Source: JBFXCS01 sp050181915
GTDB lineage: Bacteria > Actinomycetota > Thermoleophilia > Miltoncostaeales > Miltoncostaeaceae
Assembly: GCA_050181915.1 (NCBI GenBank)
Contig: JBFXCS010000001.1
Coordinates: 806,001-870,000 of the forward strand
DNA: 64,000 bases
Reading direction: 5' to 3'
Shown here in pieces: positions 24,725 to 33,640 of the stretch; position 1 is the first letter of the stretch; each line of letters starts with the position of its first letter. Below the pieces are notes generated by a model. The model made no database searches. It saw only the letters and a list, made by a program, of their open reading frames with translations, and was not told where the DNA came from. The position numbers and the translations under genes were made by a program.

Positions 24725-24890
24725 GAGCCTGTTTAGCAATGAGGCTCGCGGCCGTTCGGCTCGCTGCAAACCGTCGCATTCCCGCGTCCTCGGTCGGGGC
24801 GATACCGCTATGGGTATCGCACCCTCCCTGCGTCCTCGGACTGCTCGGTTTTCGCGGCCGAACGACCACGCGCCATTCCGAAACAGGCTC
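24725..24890. mobile_element. 166-bp MITE-like inverted-repeat element
   Basis: Both ends carry GAGCCTGTTT as perfect terminal inverted repeats (24725-24734 and 24881-24890), and similarity continues inward (AATG, then CGTTCGG) for about 35-50 bases. The centre is another inverted repeat, GCGATACC-gctat-GGTATCGC region, so the whole element folds as one imperfect hairpin. TAA flanks it on both sides (24722-24724, 24891-24893), a 3-bp target duplication. There is no coding capacity. Ends and a TNA-type duplication resemble IS5-family elements (family knowledge), so it is probably a non-autonomous derivative. Confidence 0.8.
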
Positions 24891-24927
24891 TAAAGGTCTT
24901 TCATGATGACGGTCCGCGGCCGCCGGC

Positions 24928-25545
24928 TCAGGTCGCCCCGGACCGCAGCACGGCCCGCAGCGACGTCGGCCGCCACTCGCTGCCGCCCCGCGGCGTCGGG
25001 ATGCTCTCCTCGTTGAGTGTGTCGCAGATCGCCTGCAGCGTCATGCCCTGAGCGCGCAGCGAGCGGATGCGCGCCGCCACCGCCGGGGGCGTCGACGACG
25101 GACGACCGGGGCGCCCCGAGAGGGTGCGGCCGGCCGACTCGAGGGGCCGCGGCTGCCAGGTGGCCGCCTCGGCGAGCACCTCGCCCACCGCGCGACCTCC
25201 GTCCGAGGCGAGATCGACCTCCGGATCGAGGCACACGATGGTGAGCTCGTCCTCCATCGCCTCGCGCACCAGCTCGGCGAGATCCATCAGCGAGTACGTG
25301 AGCCGGTCGAGGCGCGCGACCGCCACGCCCTCGGCCCGCCCGCGGCGGCAGGCGGCCATCGCGGCCCGCAGGCCGGGGCGTCGCATGGTGCGGCCCGAGC
25401 GGACGTCCTCGAAGACGTCGACGAGCTCCCAGCCCTTCTCCTCGGCCGCGCGGGCCAGGGCCCGCCGCTGGGAGTCCAGGTCGGGACGCCCCTCCGATCG
25501 TTCCCGGGGGGCGACCCTCACGTAGCCGATCAGAGGGCGCCTCAC
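24928..25545 (-). CDS. Degenerate serine recombinase (resolvase-like), probably catalytically inactive
   Basis: 205-aa protein with the resolvase N-terminal fold (YVRVA...SQRRAL, the DLAELVREAM helix after RLDRLTYSL) and a C-terminal HTH-like tail (PPAVAARIRSLRAQGMTLQAICDTLN). In active enzymes the first motif is Y-x-R-V-S with the nucleophilic serine; here it is alanine (residue 12). The downstream L-D-R-L-x-R also lacks its second arginine (Tyr 84). The cysteine-rich large-recombinase tail is missing. It is probably a DNA-binding regulator. A consensus-like promoter TTTACA-N17-TACAGT gives a leaderless GTG start. Divergent from ino1. Confidence 0.8.
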   Translation of the reverse strand: MRRPLIGYVRVAPRERSEGRPDLDSQRRALARAAEEKGWELVDVFEDVRSGRTMRRPGLRAAMAACRRGRAEGVAVARLDRLTYSLMDLAELVREAMEDELTIVCLDPEVDLASDGGRAVGEVLAEAATWQPRPLESAGRTLSGRPGRPSSTPPAVAARIRSLRAQGMTLQAICDTLNEESIPTPRGGSEWRPTSLRAVLRSGAT

Positions 25546-25552
25546 GGCGACG

Positions 25553-25581
25553 ACTGTACACTAAAGGCCGATTGGTGTAAA
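25553..25581 (-). promoter_or_regulatory. Promoter of the resolvase-like gene
   Basis: On the minus strand TTTACA (25581-25576) is followed after 17 bases by TACAGT (25558-25553), and the GTG start begins seven bases later. Both boxes and the spacing match a housekeeping-sigma promoter and imply a leaderless transcript. The palindrome at 25583-25601 abuts the -35 box. Confidence 0.7.
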
Positions 25582-25582
25582 A

Positions 25583-25601
25583 ACACGAACAGACTTCGTG
25601 T
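25583..25601. promoter_or_regulatory. Palindromic site between ino1 and the resolvase-like gene
   Basis: ACACGAA-cagac-TTCGTGT is a perfect inverted repeat with 7-base arms, located 29 bases before the ino1 GTG and immediately upstream of the -35 box of the divergent gene. A second short palindrome GTGT-AAAA-ACAC (25575-25586) overlaps it. Position suggests a shared operator; the resolvase-like protein is a natural candidate ligand (inference). Confidence 0.6.
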
Positions 25602-25629
25602 ACGTCGCCGCCTCGAGAAGGAGTTGCCC

Positions 25630-26775
25630 GTGAGCGACACCGTGAACGTAGCCATCATCGGCGTGGGCAACTGCGCCTCGTCCCTGGTCCAGGGCGTCCA
25701 GTACTACAAGGACGCGGATCCCGGCGAGTTCGTGCCGGGCCTGATGCACGTGGACCTGGGCGGCTACCACATCCGCGACATCAACTTCACCGCCGCCTTC
25801 GACATCAACGCCACCAAGGTCGGCAAGGACCTCTCCGAGGCGATCGTCGCGGAGCCCAACAACACCATCCACCTCGCCGACGTGCCGAACCTGGGCGTCG
25901 AGGTGCACCGCGGCATGACCCACGACGGCCTCGGCAAGTACCTGTCCGAGGTCATCGAGAAGGCCCCCGGCCCGACGGCCGACATCGCCGGGATCCTGCG
26001 CGACACCAACACCCACGTGGTGGTGAGCTACCTGCCGGTGGGCTCCGAGAACGCCACCAAGTGGTACGTCGAGCAGATCCTGCGCGCGGGCTGCGCCTTC
26101 GTGAACTGCGTCCCGGTCTTCATCGGCCGCGAGCCCTACTGGCAGCAGCGCTTCGCCGAGCGGGGCCTGCCGATCGTGGGCGACGACATCAAGAGCCAGG
26201 TCGGCGCCACCATCGTGCACCGCCAGCTCGCCCGCCTGATGCGCGAGCGCGGGGTGAAGCTCTCGCACACCTCGCAGCTGAACTTCGGCGGCAACACCGA
26301 CTTCCTGAACATGCTCGAGCGCGAGCGCCTGGAGTCCAAGAAGATCTCCAAGACGAACGCCGTCACCTCGATCCTCGACGACGAGATCGCCAAGGAGGAC
26401 GTCCACATCGGCCCGAGCGACTACGTGCCGTGGCTGAAGGACCGCAAGTGGGCGCACATCCGCCTGGAGGGCGCCGGCTTCGGGGACATCCCGATCAACG
26501 TCGAGCTGAAGCTCGAGGTGTGGGACTCGCCGAACTCGGCCGGCATCGTCATCGACGCCGTGCGCTGCGCCAAGCTGGCGCTCGACCGGGGCGTCGGCGG
26601 CACCCTCGAGGGGCCGTCGTCCTACTTCATGAAGAGCCCGCCGGTGCAGTACCCGGACGCGGCCGCCCACGACCTCACCGAGGCCTTCATCGGCGGCGAC
26701 AACGCGGCCCTCACCGGCGAGGGCGCGGTCGCCCCGCAGGCCGCGCCTCAGACGGAGGATGTCGCCGCCTCCTAG
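25630..26775 (+). CDS. ino1: Inositol-3-phosphate synthase
   Basis: Converts glucose-6-phosphate to myo-inositol-3-phosphate using NAD, feeding phosphatidylinositol, mycothiol or compatible-solute synthesis. The 381-aa product has the actinobacterial form of the family: NAD-binding VAIIGVGNCASSLVQG at residues 6-21, the central LPVGSENATKWYVEQ, QVGATIVHRQLARLM, and the catalytic-lysine region KLSHTSQLNFGGNTDFLNM. I chose GTG 25630 because AAGGAG (25618-25623) is six bases upstream; a TTG two codons earlier overlaps that site. A strong hairpin follows the stop. It faces a resolvase-like gene across a palindromic gap. Confidence 0.96.
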   Translation: MSDTVNVAIIGVGNCASSLVQGVQYYKDADPGEFVPGLMHVDLGGYHIRDINFTAAFDINATKVGKDLSEAIVAEPNNTIHLADVPNLGVEVHRGMTHDGLGKYLSEVIEKAPGPTADIAGILRDTNTHVVVSYLPVGSENATKWYVEQILRAGCAFVNCVPVFIGREPYWQQRFAERGLPIVGDDIKSQVGATIVHRQLARLMRERGVKLSHTSQLNFGGNTDFLNMLERERLESKKISKTNAVTSILDDEIAKEDVHIGPSDYVPWLKDRKWAHIRLEGAGFGDIPINVELKLEVWDSPNSAGIVIDAVRCAKLALDRGVGGTLEGPSSYFMKSPPVQYPDAAAHDLTEAFIGGDNAALTGEGAVAPQAAPQTEDVAAS

Positions 26776-26783
26776 CGTCACCG

Positions 26784-26817
26784 GCTCCCCCCGCCGCGGC
26801 GACGCGGCGGGGGGAGC
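26784..26817 (+). terminator. GC hairpin after ino1
   Basis: Perfect 15-bp stem GCTCCCCCCGCCGCG / CGCGGCGGGGGGAGC closed by a GCGA tetraloop (GNRA class), nine bases after the ino1 stop. No U-tract follows, so it would work as a U-less or pausing terminator, or stabilise the mRNA end. Confidence 0.75.
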
Positions 26818-26965
26818 GCCCGATCGGAGCGGGTCAACGCCGCGCTCATGCTCCACCGCCGCGGTGACCGCGATGGCGCTGCCGCTCATCCTGGCGATGG
26901 GCGGTCACTGACCGCTCACCCGCCGCGCGCTTGCTCGCGGGCGCGCCTGCGTACACTGCCGCGGA

Positions 26966-27909
<944 letters not shown>

Positions 27910-27913
<4 letters not shown>

Positions 27914-28794
27914 GCTCGCTCGGCCCCGCCGACGCGGAGATCCGGGACGTCCGCTACCAGCGCTTCGAGGGCGCGCGCCGCGGCCGCGGGGCGCGCCTCT
28001 ACTCGCTGGCGCGCTGGGGGGCGCTGCGCTCGCTCGGGGCGCGGCGCGGCTGGAAGGCGAAGGCGGTGCCGATCGCCCTGATGCTGCTGGCCTCGGCGCC
28101 GGCCGTGATCGTGCTCGGCGTCCGCGGCCTGTTCGCCGACCAGAGCGGCATCGACCTCTCCGACGCCCTCCCCTTCTCGGGCTACCAGGCGATCATCGGC
28201 GTCATCATCCTGCTGTTCGCCGCCGTCACGACCCCTGAGCTGCTCTGCCCCGACCGGCGCGACGGCACCCTCGCGCTCTACTTCTCGACGGCCGTGAGCC
28301 GCCGCGAGTACCTGCTGGGCCGGGTGCTCGCCGCGGTGACGCCGCTGCTGCTGGTGACGCTGCTGCCGATGCTGGTGCTGTTCGTCGGGATCCTCGTCTT
28401 CGAGGAGTTCCCGCTGGCCTGGTTCGAGGACAACTGGGCCGAGCTGCCGCGCATCCTCGCGGCCGGCCTCATCAACGCCCTCTACTACGGCCTCATCGGC
28501 CTGGCGGTCGCGTCGCTCACCGGGCGGCGCGCCTACGCCGTCGGCGGCTACCTGCTGCTGCTGGTCGCGCCCACCGCCCTGATGGGCATCCTCGGCGGCC
28601 TGTTCGAGGACTCCGACCGGCTGCAGCTCTTCGCCCTCTCGGTGCTGCCGATCAACTTCGCGGCGAAGATCTTCCCCGACGCGCGCGACGACATCCCCAA
28701 CTCCCTCGGCGCCTGGGCCCTCGTCTACGTCGTCGTCGTGGGCGTCGCGGCGATCGTGCTGCTGCGCCGCTACCGCGCCGGATCCGACGCGTGA
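27910..28794 (+). CDS. ABC transporter permease
   Basis: 294-aa membrane protein translated from ATG 27910, whose last base pairs overlap the upstream stop (ATGA). Six hydrophobic helices are visible, with the first long one at about residues 48-68; a cytosolic lead of about 45 residues is basic. The PELLCPDRRDGTLALYFSTAVSRREYLLGR segment between helices 2 and 3 is typical of ABC-2-type exporters, where the DGTL helix contacts the ATPase. Pairs with the ATPase upstream. Substrate unknown. Confidence 0.9.
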
Positions 28795-29726
28795 GCGACG
28801 CGCGCATCGTCTTCGAGGGCGTCTCGCGCTGGTACGGCGACACCGTCGCCCTGGCCGACGTCACCTTCCGGGTGGGCCCCGGCGTCACCGGCCTGCTGGG
28901 GCACAACGGCGCCGGCAAGTCGACCGCCCTCAAGCTGTGCGCCGGCTTCACCACCCCCAGCTCGGGCACCGTCCGCGTGCTCGGCACCGACCTGGCGGCC
29001 GACCCCGGCGCCTACCGGCGCATCGGCGTCTCCCACGACCGCGACGCCCTCTGGCCCTTCATGACGGCCCAGGAGACGGTGGCCTTCTGCGCCCGCCTGC
29101 GCGGCGCGCCCGACCCCTCGGCCGCCGCCCGGCGCGCCCTCGGCGAGGTGGGCCTGCTGGACGTCGCCGACCGGAAGGTGAAGGGCTTCTCGCACGGCAT
29201 GCGCCAGCGCGTGAAGCTGGCCCAGGCCCTGGCCCACGAGCCCGAGCTGCTGCTGCTGGACGAGCCGCTCAACGGCCTCGACCCCGCCCAGCGGCGCACG
29301 GTGGTCGAGCTGATCGAGCGCCTGGGCGCGGAGGGCCGCACGGTCGTCGTCTCGTCGCACGTGCTCCACGAGGTGGAGCGGATGGCGCCGCGCGTGATCG
29401 TGCTCGTGAACGGCCATCTGGTCGCCACCGGCTCCACCGCCGCCATCCGCGAGCTCATCGCCGACCGGCCCCGGACGATCCGCGTCGAGGCCGACGGCGC
29501 GCGCGACCTGGCCCGCGAGCTGGTGGGCGCGGGCGTCGTGTCGTCGGTTCGCATGGACGGCGGCGAGATCGTGGTGGAGTCGGCCGACGTCGAGGGCCTC
29601 GGCCGCGCGCTGCCCGCCCTGGCCCGCGACGTCGGCGCCCGCCTGCGCCGGGTGGAGCCGGTGGGCGACGATCTCGAGAGCGTGTACGCCTACCTGCACG
29701 CCCGGGCCCGCGGAGCCGGCCGGTGA
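28791..29726 (+). CDS. ABC transporter ATP-binding protein
   Basis: 311-aa ATPase starting at a GTG that overlaps the previous stop (GTGA). Walker A GHNGAGKST lies near residues 38-46, signature FSHGMRQR, Walker B LLLLDEP and H-loop SSH. It is about 40 percent similar by eye to the first ATPase of the operon, so the cluster probably arose by duplication. Pairs with the last permease. Export of a lipid, peptide or drug is the usual job of this type. Confidence 0.93.
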   Translation: MSDARIVFEGVSRWYGDTVALADVTFRVGPGVTGLLGHNGAGKSTALKLCAGFTTPSSGTVRVLGTDLAADPGAYRRIGVSHDRDALWPFMTAQETVAFCARLRGAPDPSAAARRALGEVGLLDVADRKVKGFSHGMRQRVKLAQALAHEPELLLLDEPLNGLDPAQRRTVVELIERLGAEGRTVVVSSHVLHEVERMAPRVIVLVNGHLVATGSTAAIRELIADRPRTIRVEADGARDLARELVGAGVVSSVRMDGGEIVVESADVEGLGRALPALARDVGARLRRVEPVGDDLESVYAYLHARARGAGR

Positions 29727-30460
29727 GCGCCCCCGCCCTCGCCCCCAGCGCGCCGCTGCTGCGCCTCACCCTGCGCAGCCTGCTCGGCGGGCGCCGCGCC
29801 CTCGCGCTGGGCGTCCTGGCCCTCATCCCCATCGTCGCCGCCCTCGTCTACGCGGCCGGCGACGCCACCGTGGCGCGCGAGGTCTTCTGGGCCCGGCTGC
29901 TGCAGCGCCTCGTCATCCCCACGATCGCCGCGTTCGTCGCGGTGGTGCTCGGGTCGAGCGCCATCGCCGACGAGCGCGAGGACGGCACCATCCTCTACCT
30001 GGCCTCGACCCCCCTGCCCCGGCTCTCCCTGGTGGTGACGAAGGTCCTCGCCGCGTGGCTCGCCTGCATGGCGCTGCTGGTGCCGAGCACCATCGCGGCG
30101 GCCGTCATCTGCCTCCGGGACGCCCTCACCGCCGAGCAGATCGTCTGGCCGCTGGTCGGCATCGCCCTGTGCACGCTGTGTTACAGCGCCGTCACCTGCC
30201 TGCTGGCGATGCTGGTGCGCCGTCCGGTGATCCTGGGCGTCCTGTACATCCTGCTCTGGGAGGGGTCGATCGCGACCTTCGCGGCCTCCGCGGACCGCCT
30301 CTCCATCGCCGCGTACGGCCGCGCCGTGGCGGTGGAGGGCGTGGTCGTGGTGAACGCGCCGGACGTCTCCGCGGGCGTCGCGATCGCGCTGCTGCTGGCC
30401 GCCACGGCCCTCGCCACCTGGGCCGCGGCGCGCCGCTTCGGCCGCACCGAGCTGCCCTAG
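29723..30460 (+). CDS. ABC transporter permease
   Basis: 245-aa membrane protein begun at GTG 29723 inside the preceding stop (GTGA). Six hydrophobic segments are visible. The EREDGTILYLASTPLPRLSLVVTKVLAAW region after helix 2 is the ABC-2 permease coupling segment and resembles the partner permease (DRRDGTLALYF). Last gene of the four-gene exporter operon. A weak CCCCGTTCGGGG hairpin follows the stop. Confidence 0.88.
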   Translation: MSAPALAPSAPLLRLTLRSLLGGRRALALGVLALIPIVAALVYAAGDATVAREVFWARLLQRLVIPTIAAFVAVVLGSSAIADEREDGTILYLASTPLPRLSLVVTKVLAAWLACMALLVPSTIAAAVICLRDALTAEQIVWPLVGIALCTLCYSAVTCLLAMLVRRPVILGVLYILLWEGSIATFAASADRLSIAAYGRAVAVEGVVVVNAPDVSAGVAIALLLAATALATWAAARRFGRTELP

Positions 30461-30628
30461 CGTCCCCCGTTCGGGGCATCCGCCGCTACACGGCGGCGCG
30501 GAGGCCGTGGTACGGTCCCCGACTCGCGGCGATTTGCGCTGTACCCGCTCGCGAAACACACATTTTCGCCCTTGAGTCGCCTCTTCCTCCACGGCCGGTG
30601 CCTTCGGCCGCGAAAGGTCCCACGGGCC

Positions 30629-31639
30629 ATGATCGCCGCGTTCGGTGCCGCGGCCGTCCTCGGCGCGCTCGCATCGCTGTCGCTGAACGCCGCCCCGGCG
30701 GTCGATGTGATCGACGCCAAGCGCAGCGCGGTGCGCGAGCTCGAGGGCGAGCTCACCCGCATCGACGCGCAGGCCGGCGCCGCCGCCACCGCGAGCGCCG
30801 ACGCCCACCGCCGCGCCGACGCCCTGCGCGCCCAGATCGCCGACACCACGACCCAGCTGAAGGAGGCCGAGAAGGCCCGCGTGGTGGCCGTCGAGCGCCT
30901 CAGCGAGCGGGTGGTCGCCCTGTACCAGAACGAGCCGCCCTCGCTCGTCGAGATCGTGCTCTCGTCCGGAGGCATCGCCGAGGCGGTGGACGCGCAGCAG
31001 GCCCTCGAGGCGATCGGCCGCAGCGACGAGCGGATCGTCCGCAGCATCGAGGACACGAAGGCGCGCCTCGGCCGTCTTCGCGCCTCGCTCATCGACGACC
31101 GCGAGGAGGCCGACGCGAACGTCGCCACGGCCGAGAGCCGGCTGGCCGAGCTGCAGGGGCTCCTCGCGCAGCGCCGGGCGGTGCTCCAGGACGCCCAGCA
31201 GGCCCTCGACCAGGCCCTGGCCGACCGCGAGGCGGCCGCCCAGCGCCAGGCCCGCAACGCCGCCATCGCCGCCGCCGCGGAGCAGGAGGAGGCCGACCTG
31301 CGCCGCCAGGCCGATCCCTCGACCCCCGCCGCCGAGCCGGAGGCCCCCGCCTCCCAGGACCCGCCGGCGCAGAGCTCCACCACGCCGTCCTCGGTGCCCG
31401 GCGGCCCGGCGCCCGAGGTGCTGCAGCGCATCGCCCAATGCGAGTCGGGCGGCAACCCGCGCGCCGTGTCGGCCAGCGGCCAGTACCGGGGCAAGTACCA
31501 GTTCGACCAGGGCACCTGGGAGGGCGTCGGCGGCACCGGCGACCCCGCCGCCGCATCCGAGGCGGAGCAGGACTACCGCGCGGGCCTGCTCTACGCCCGC
31601 AGCGGTCCGGCCCCCTGGCCGGTCTGCGGTTACCGCTAG
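30629..31639 (+). CDS. Exported coiled-coil protein with Rpf-like transglycosylase domain
   Basis: 336-aa exported protein. A hydrophobic signal occupies residues 1-20 from ATG 30629 (a TTG at 30572 would only add a basic lead). Residues about 25-210 form a long coiled coil like the N-terminal part of RipA/CwlO-type cell-wall hydrolases, followed by a Pro/Ala/Ser linker and a C-terminal lysozyme-like Rpf domain with the catalytic glutamate in QCESGGNP and the GKYQFDQGTW block. It should cut glycan strands during growth or resuscitation. The 168-base gap upstream contains small hairpins but no riboswitch I could match. Confidence 0.88.
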   Translation: MIAAFGAAAVLGALASLSLNAAPAVDVIDAKRSAVRELEGELTRIDAQAGAAATASADAHRRADALRAQIADTTTQLKEAEKARVVAVERLSERVVALYQNEPPSLVEIVLSSGGIAEAVDAQQALEAIGRSDERIVRSIEDTKARLGRLRASLIDDREEADANVATAESRLAELQGLLAQRRAVLQDAQQALDQALADREAAAQRQARNAAIAAAAEQEEADLRRQADPSTPAAEPEAPASQDPPAQSSTTPSSVPGGPAPEVLQRIAQCESGGNPRAVSASGQYRGKYQFDQGTWEGVGGTGDPAAASEAEQDYRAGLLYARSGPAPWPVCGYR

Positions 31640-31679
31640 CCGATCACCGCGATCCCCGCGGCCATGGGCGATTCGCCCC

Positions 31680-31708
31680 TTGACGGCGGGCAGAATCCGG
31701 AACATAGT
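31680..31708 (+). promoter_or_regulatory. Housekeeping-type promoter for the sigma factor gene
   Basis: TTGACG (31680-31685) and CATAGT (31703-31708) are separated by 17 bases, the best -35/-10 pair in the 263-base gap upstream of the sigma factor gene. It implies a leader of about 190 bases. Confidence 0.65.
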
Positions 31709-31902
31709 CTCGGGCCGGTCGGTTACGGCCGCTCCGAGGGGGTGATGAGCGTGCGAGCCGTCGTCGCGCGGACGACGCCACGCCTATCGGTTTCGGGGCG
31801 TCCGGCCGAAGACGGTGACGAGCAGCAGGGGCCATGCGCCCTGCCGGTGGCCCCGCGCGGCCGCCGGATGGTCGGCAGCATCTCACGTGGGAACGGAGGC
31901 GG

Positions 31903-32985
31903 ATGACGACGCAGCAAGTGACCGGACTGACCCGCGACGGCGAGCTCCGCGAGCTCATCGTCCGCGGTCAGGAGGTGGGCTTCCTCGGCATGGAGGAGGT
32001 CGCCGAGGTTCTCGACGCGCTCGGCCTGGACGCCGAGGCCGCCGAGGCCGTCTACCAGCACCTCGAGGAGGCGGGCGTCGAGCTGCTCGAGCAGTCCGAG
32101 GCCGGTGCCCGCGCCGCGGAGATGGCCGAAGAGGTGGAGCGCCCGCGGCGCACCACCCACGCGGTCGAGCAGACGACGGACGCCCTGCAGCTCTTCCTCA
32201 AGGACATCGGCCGCGTGCCGCTGCTCACCGCCGCCGACGAGGTCCGCCTCGCGAAGCGCATCGAGCTCGGCGATCAGGCCGCGAAGCAGCAGATGGTCGA
32301 GGCCAACCTGCGTCTCGTCGTGTCGATCGCCAAGGGCTACCGCGGCCGCGGCCTGCCGTTCCTGGACCTCATCCAGGAGGGCACGCTGGGCCTGGTGCGC
32401 GCCGTCGAGAAGTTCGACTGGCGCCGCGGCTTCAAGTTCTCGACCTACGCCACCTGGTGGATCCGCCAGGCGGTGACCCGGGCGCTGGCCGACAAGGGCC
32501 GCACCATCCGCATCCCGGTCCACGTGGTGGAGAAGCTCAACCAGATCAGCCGCGCGGAGCGCGTGCTCATCGGCCAGCTCGGGCGCGAGCCCACGGTCGA
32601 GGAGATCGGCGAGGCCGCCGGACTCCCCGCCGACGAGGTCGAGGAGATCCTCCGCAGCGCGCAGCCCACCGTGTCGCTCGAGAAGCCGGTCGGCGAGGAG
32701 GAGGAGTCGGAGCTCGGCCGCTTCCTCGCGGACGAGAACACCGTCGCCCCCGAGGTGTCGGCCGAGACCAGCCTGCGCGAGCAGGCCCTGCGCGACCTGC
32801 TCGACCAGCTGAGCTACCGCGAGCGCCGCGTGCTGGAGCTGCGGTACGGCCTGCGCGGCGAGAAGCCCCGCACGCTGGACGAGCTGGGCCGGATGTTCAA
32901 CGTCACCCGCGAGCGCATCCGCCAGGTTGAGAGCCAGTCGCTGCAGAAGCTGGGCTCGCTGCCGGACTCCGGCCGCCTGGGCTAG
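31903..32985 (+). CDS. sigA: Primary RNA polymerase sigma factor (RpoD/SigA type)
   Basis: 360-aa sigma-70 factor that directs RNA polymerase to housekeeping promoters. A short region 1.1 (GMEEVAEVLDALGLDAEAAE) is present, then region 1.2 (DALQLFLKDIGRVPLL), region 2 with NLRLVVSIAKGY and FKFSTYATWWIRQA, region 3, and region 4 with ERRVLELRYGL and the RERIRQVE recognition helix. Start ATG 31903 is preceded by GGAGG at 31895-31899 (spacing three). Full regions 1.1-4.2 suggest the principal factor. A strong hairpin follows the stop. Confidence 0.92.
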   Translation: MTTQQVTGLTRDGELRELIVRGQEVGFLGMEEVAEVLDALGLDAEAAEAVYQHLEEAGVELLEQSEAGARAAEMAEEVERPRRTTHAVEQTTDALQLFLKDIGRVPLLTAADEVRLAKRIELGDQAAKQQMVEANLRLVVSIAKGYRGRGLPFLDLIQEGTLGLVRAVEKFDWRRGFKFSTYATWWIRQAVTRALADKGRTIRIPVHVVEKLNQISRAERVLIGQLGREPTVEEIGEAAGLPADEVEEILRSAQPTVSLEKPVGEEEESELGRFLADENTVAPEVSAETSLREQALRDLLDQLSYRERRVLELRYGLRGEKPRTLDELGRMFNVTRERIRQVESQSLQKLGSLPDSGRLG

Positions 32986-33014
32986 CCCGCCCGGCGCACC
33001 GCCGCTCGTCCCGG

Positions 33015-33048
33015 CGCCCCCGGCTCCTCCGCGCGAGGACCGGGGGCG
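33015..33048. terminator. Hairpin between the sigma factor and AlgH genes
   Basis: CGCCCCCGG-c-TCCTC (33015-33029) pairs with GAGGA-CCGGGGGCG (33035-33048) around CGCGC, with one bulged base. It lies between convergent genes and could end transcription from both sides. No U-tract. Confidence 0.65.
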
Positions 33049-33076
33049 TCGTCGTTCCGGGGCGCGGGCGCTCTCG

Positions 33077-33640
33077 CTAGTTCGTGGTCGGATCCTCCGG
33101 CATGCGGGCCAGGATGCGCCACGGCCCGCCCTTGCGGTCGAGGACGCGCGACCACAGGCCCTCGGCCTCGGTGGTGAAGACGTCGCCGGCCTCGGGCTCC
33201 GCGTCGATCCACGCCTCCTGGGCGATCTCGCTCTCCAGCTGGCCGCCGGACCATCCGGCGTAGCCGCCGAAGGCGCGCACCGCCCGCACGTCGCCGTCGA
33301 GGCCCTCGGTCTCGGCGTCCGGGTCGACCACCCCCACGTCGCCGAAGGCGATCGCCGCGGCCCGCTCGGGATCGTCGAACTCGGCGAGCACGATGACGGC
33401 CTCCGGCTGCACCGGCCCGCCGCGGTGGATGCGCTCGTCCTCCGGCATCGCCTCGGCCAGGGCGCCCGGCAGGGCGTCGCGGGCGAGCAGGGGCGTCGGA
33501 TCGTTCAGCACCAGGCCCAGGGCGCCCTCCGCCGAGTGCTCCAGCATCAGCACGACGGCCCGGTGGAAGTTCGGGTCCTCCAGCGCCGGCGAGGCCACCA
33601 GCAGCCGCCCGCGGCGGTTCTCGGGGCCGCCGTCGTCCAT
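33077..33640 (-). CDS. YqgE/AlgH family protein
   Basis: 187-aa protein of the DUF179 (UPF0301) family. Signatures: GRLLVASPALEDPNFHRAVVLMLEH at residues 11-35, GLVLNDPT, RIHRGGPVQPEAV, RAFGGYAGWSGGQLESEI and a C-terminal PWRILARMP. The family has a known crystal structure but no firmly established biochemical role. ATG 33640 overlaps the previous stop (TGATG), so it is the last gene of a tightly coupled three-gene unit. Convergent with the sigma factor gene. Confidence 0.92.
   Translation of the reverse strand: MDDGGPENRRGRLLVASPALEDPNFHRAVVLMLEHSAEGALGLVLNDPTPLLARDALPGALAEAMPEDERIHRGGPVQPEAVIVLAEFDDPERAAAIAFGDVGVVDPDAETEGLDGDVRAVRAFGGYAGWSGGQLESEIAQEAWIDAEPEAGDVFTTEAEGLWSRVLDRKGGPWRILARMPEDPTTN

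Noticed and set aside
26848..26910. Small peptide frame ending MALPLILAMGGH
   Set aside because: Only 12-15 codons, no ribosome site, lies between the ino1 terminator and the ABC operon.
30461..30628. A c-di-AMP (ydaO) riboswitch upstream of the Rpf-like gene
   Set aside because: Such switches precede rpf genes in some actinobacteria, but the conserved core was not found; only simple hairpins are visible.
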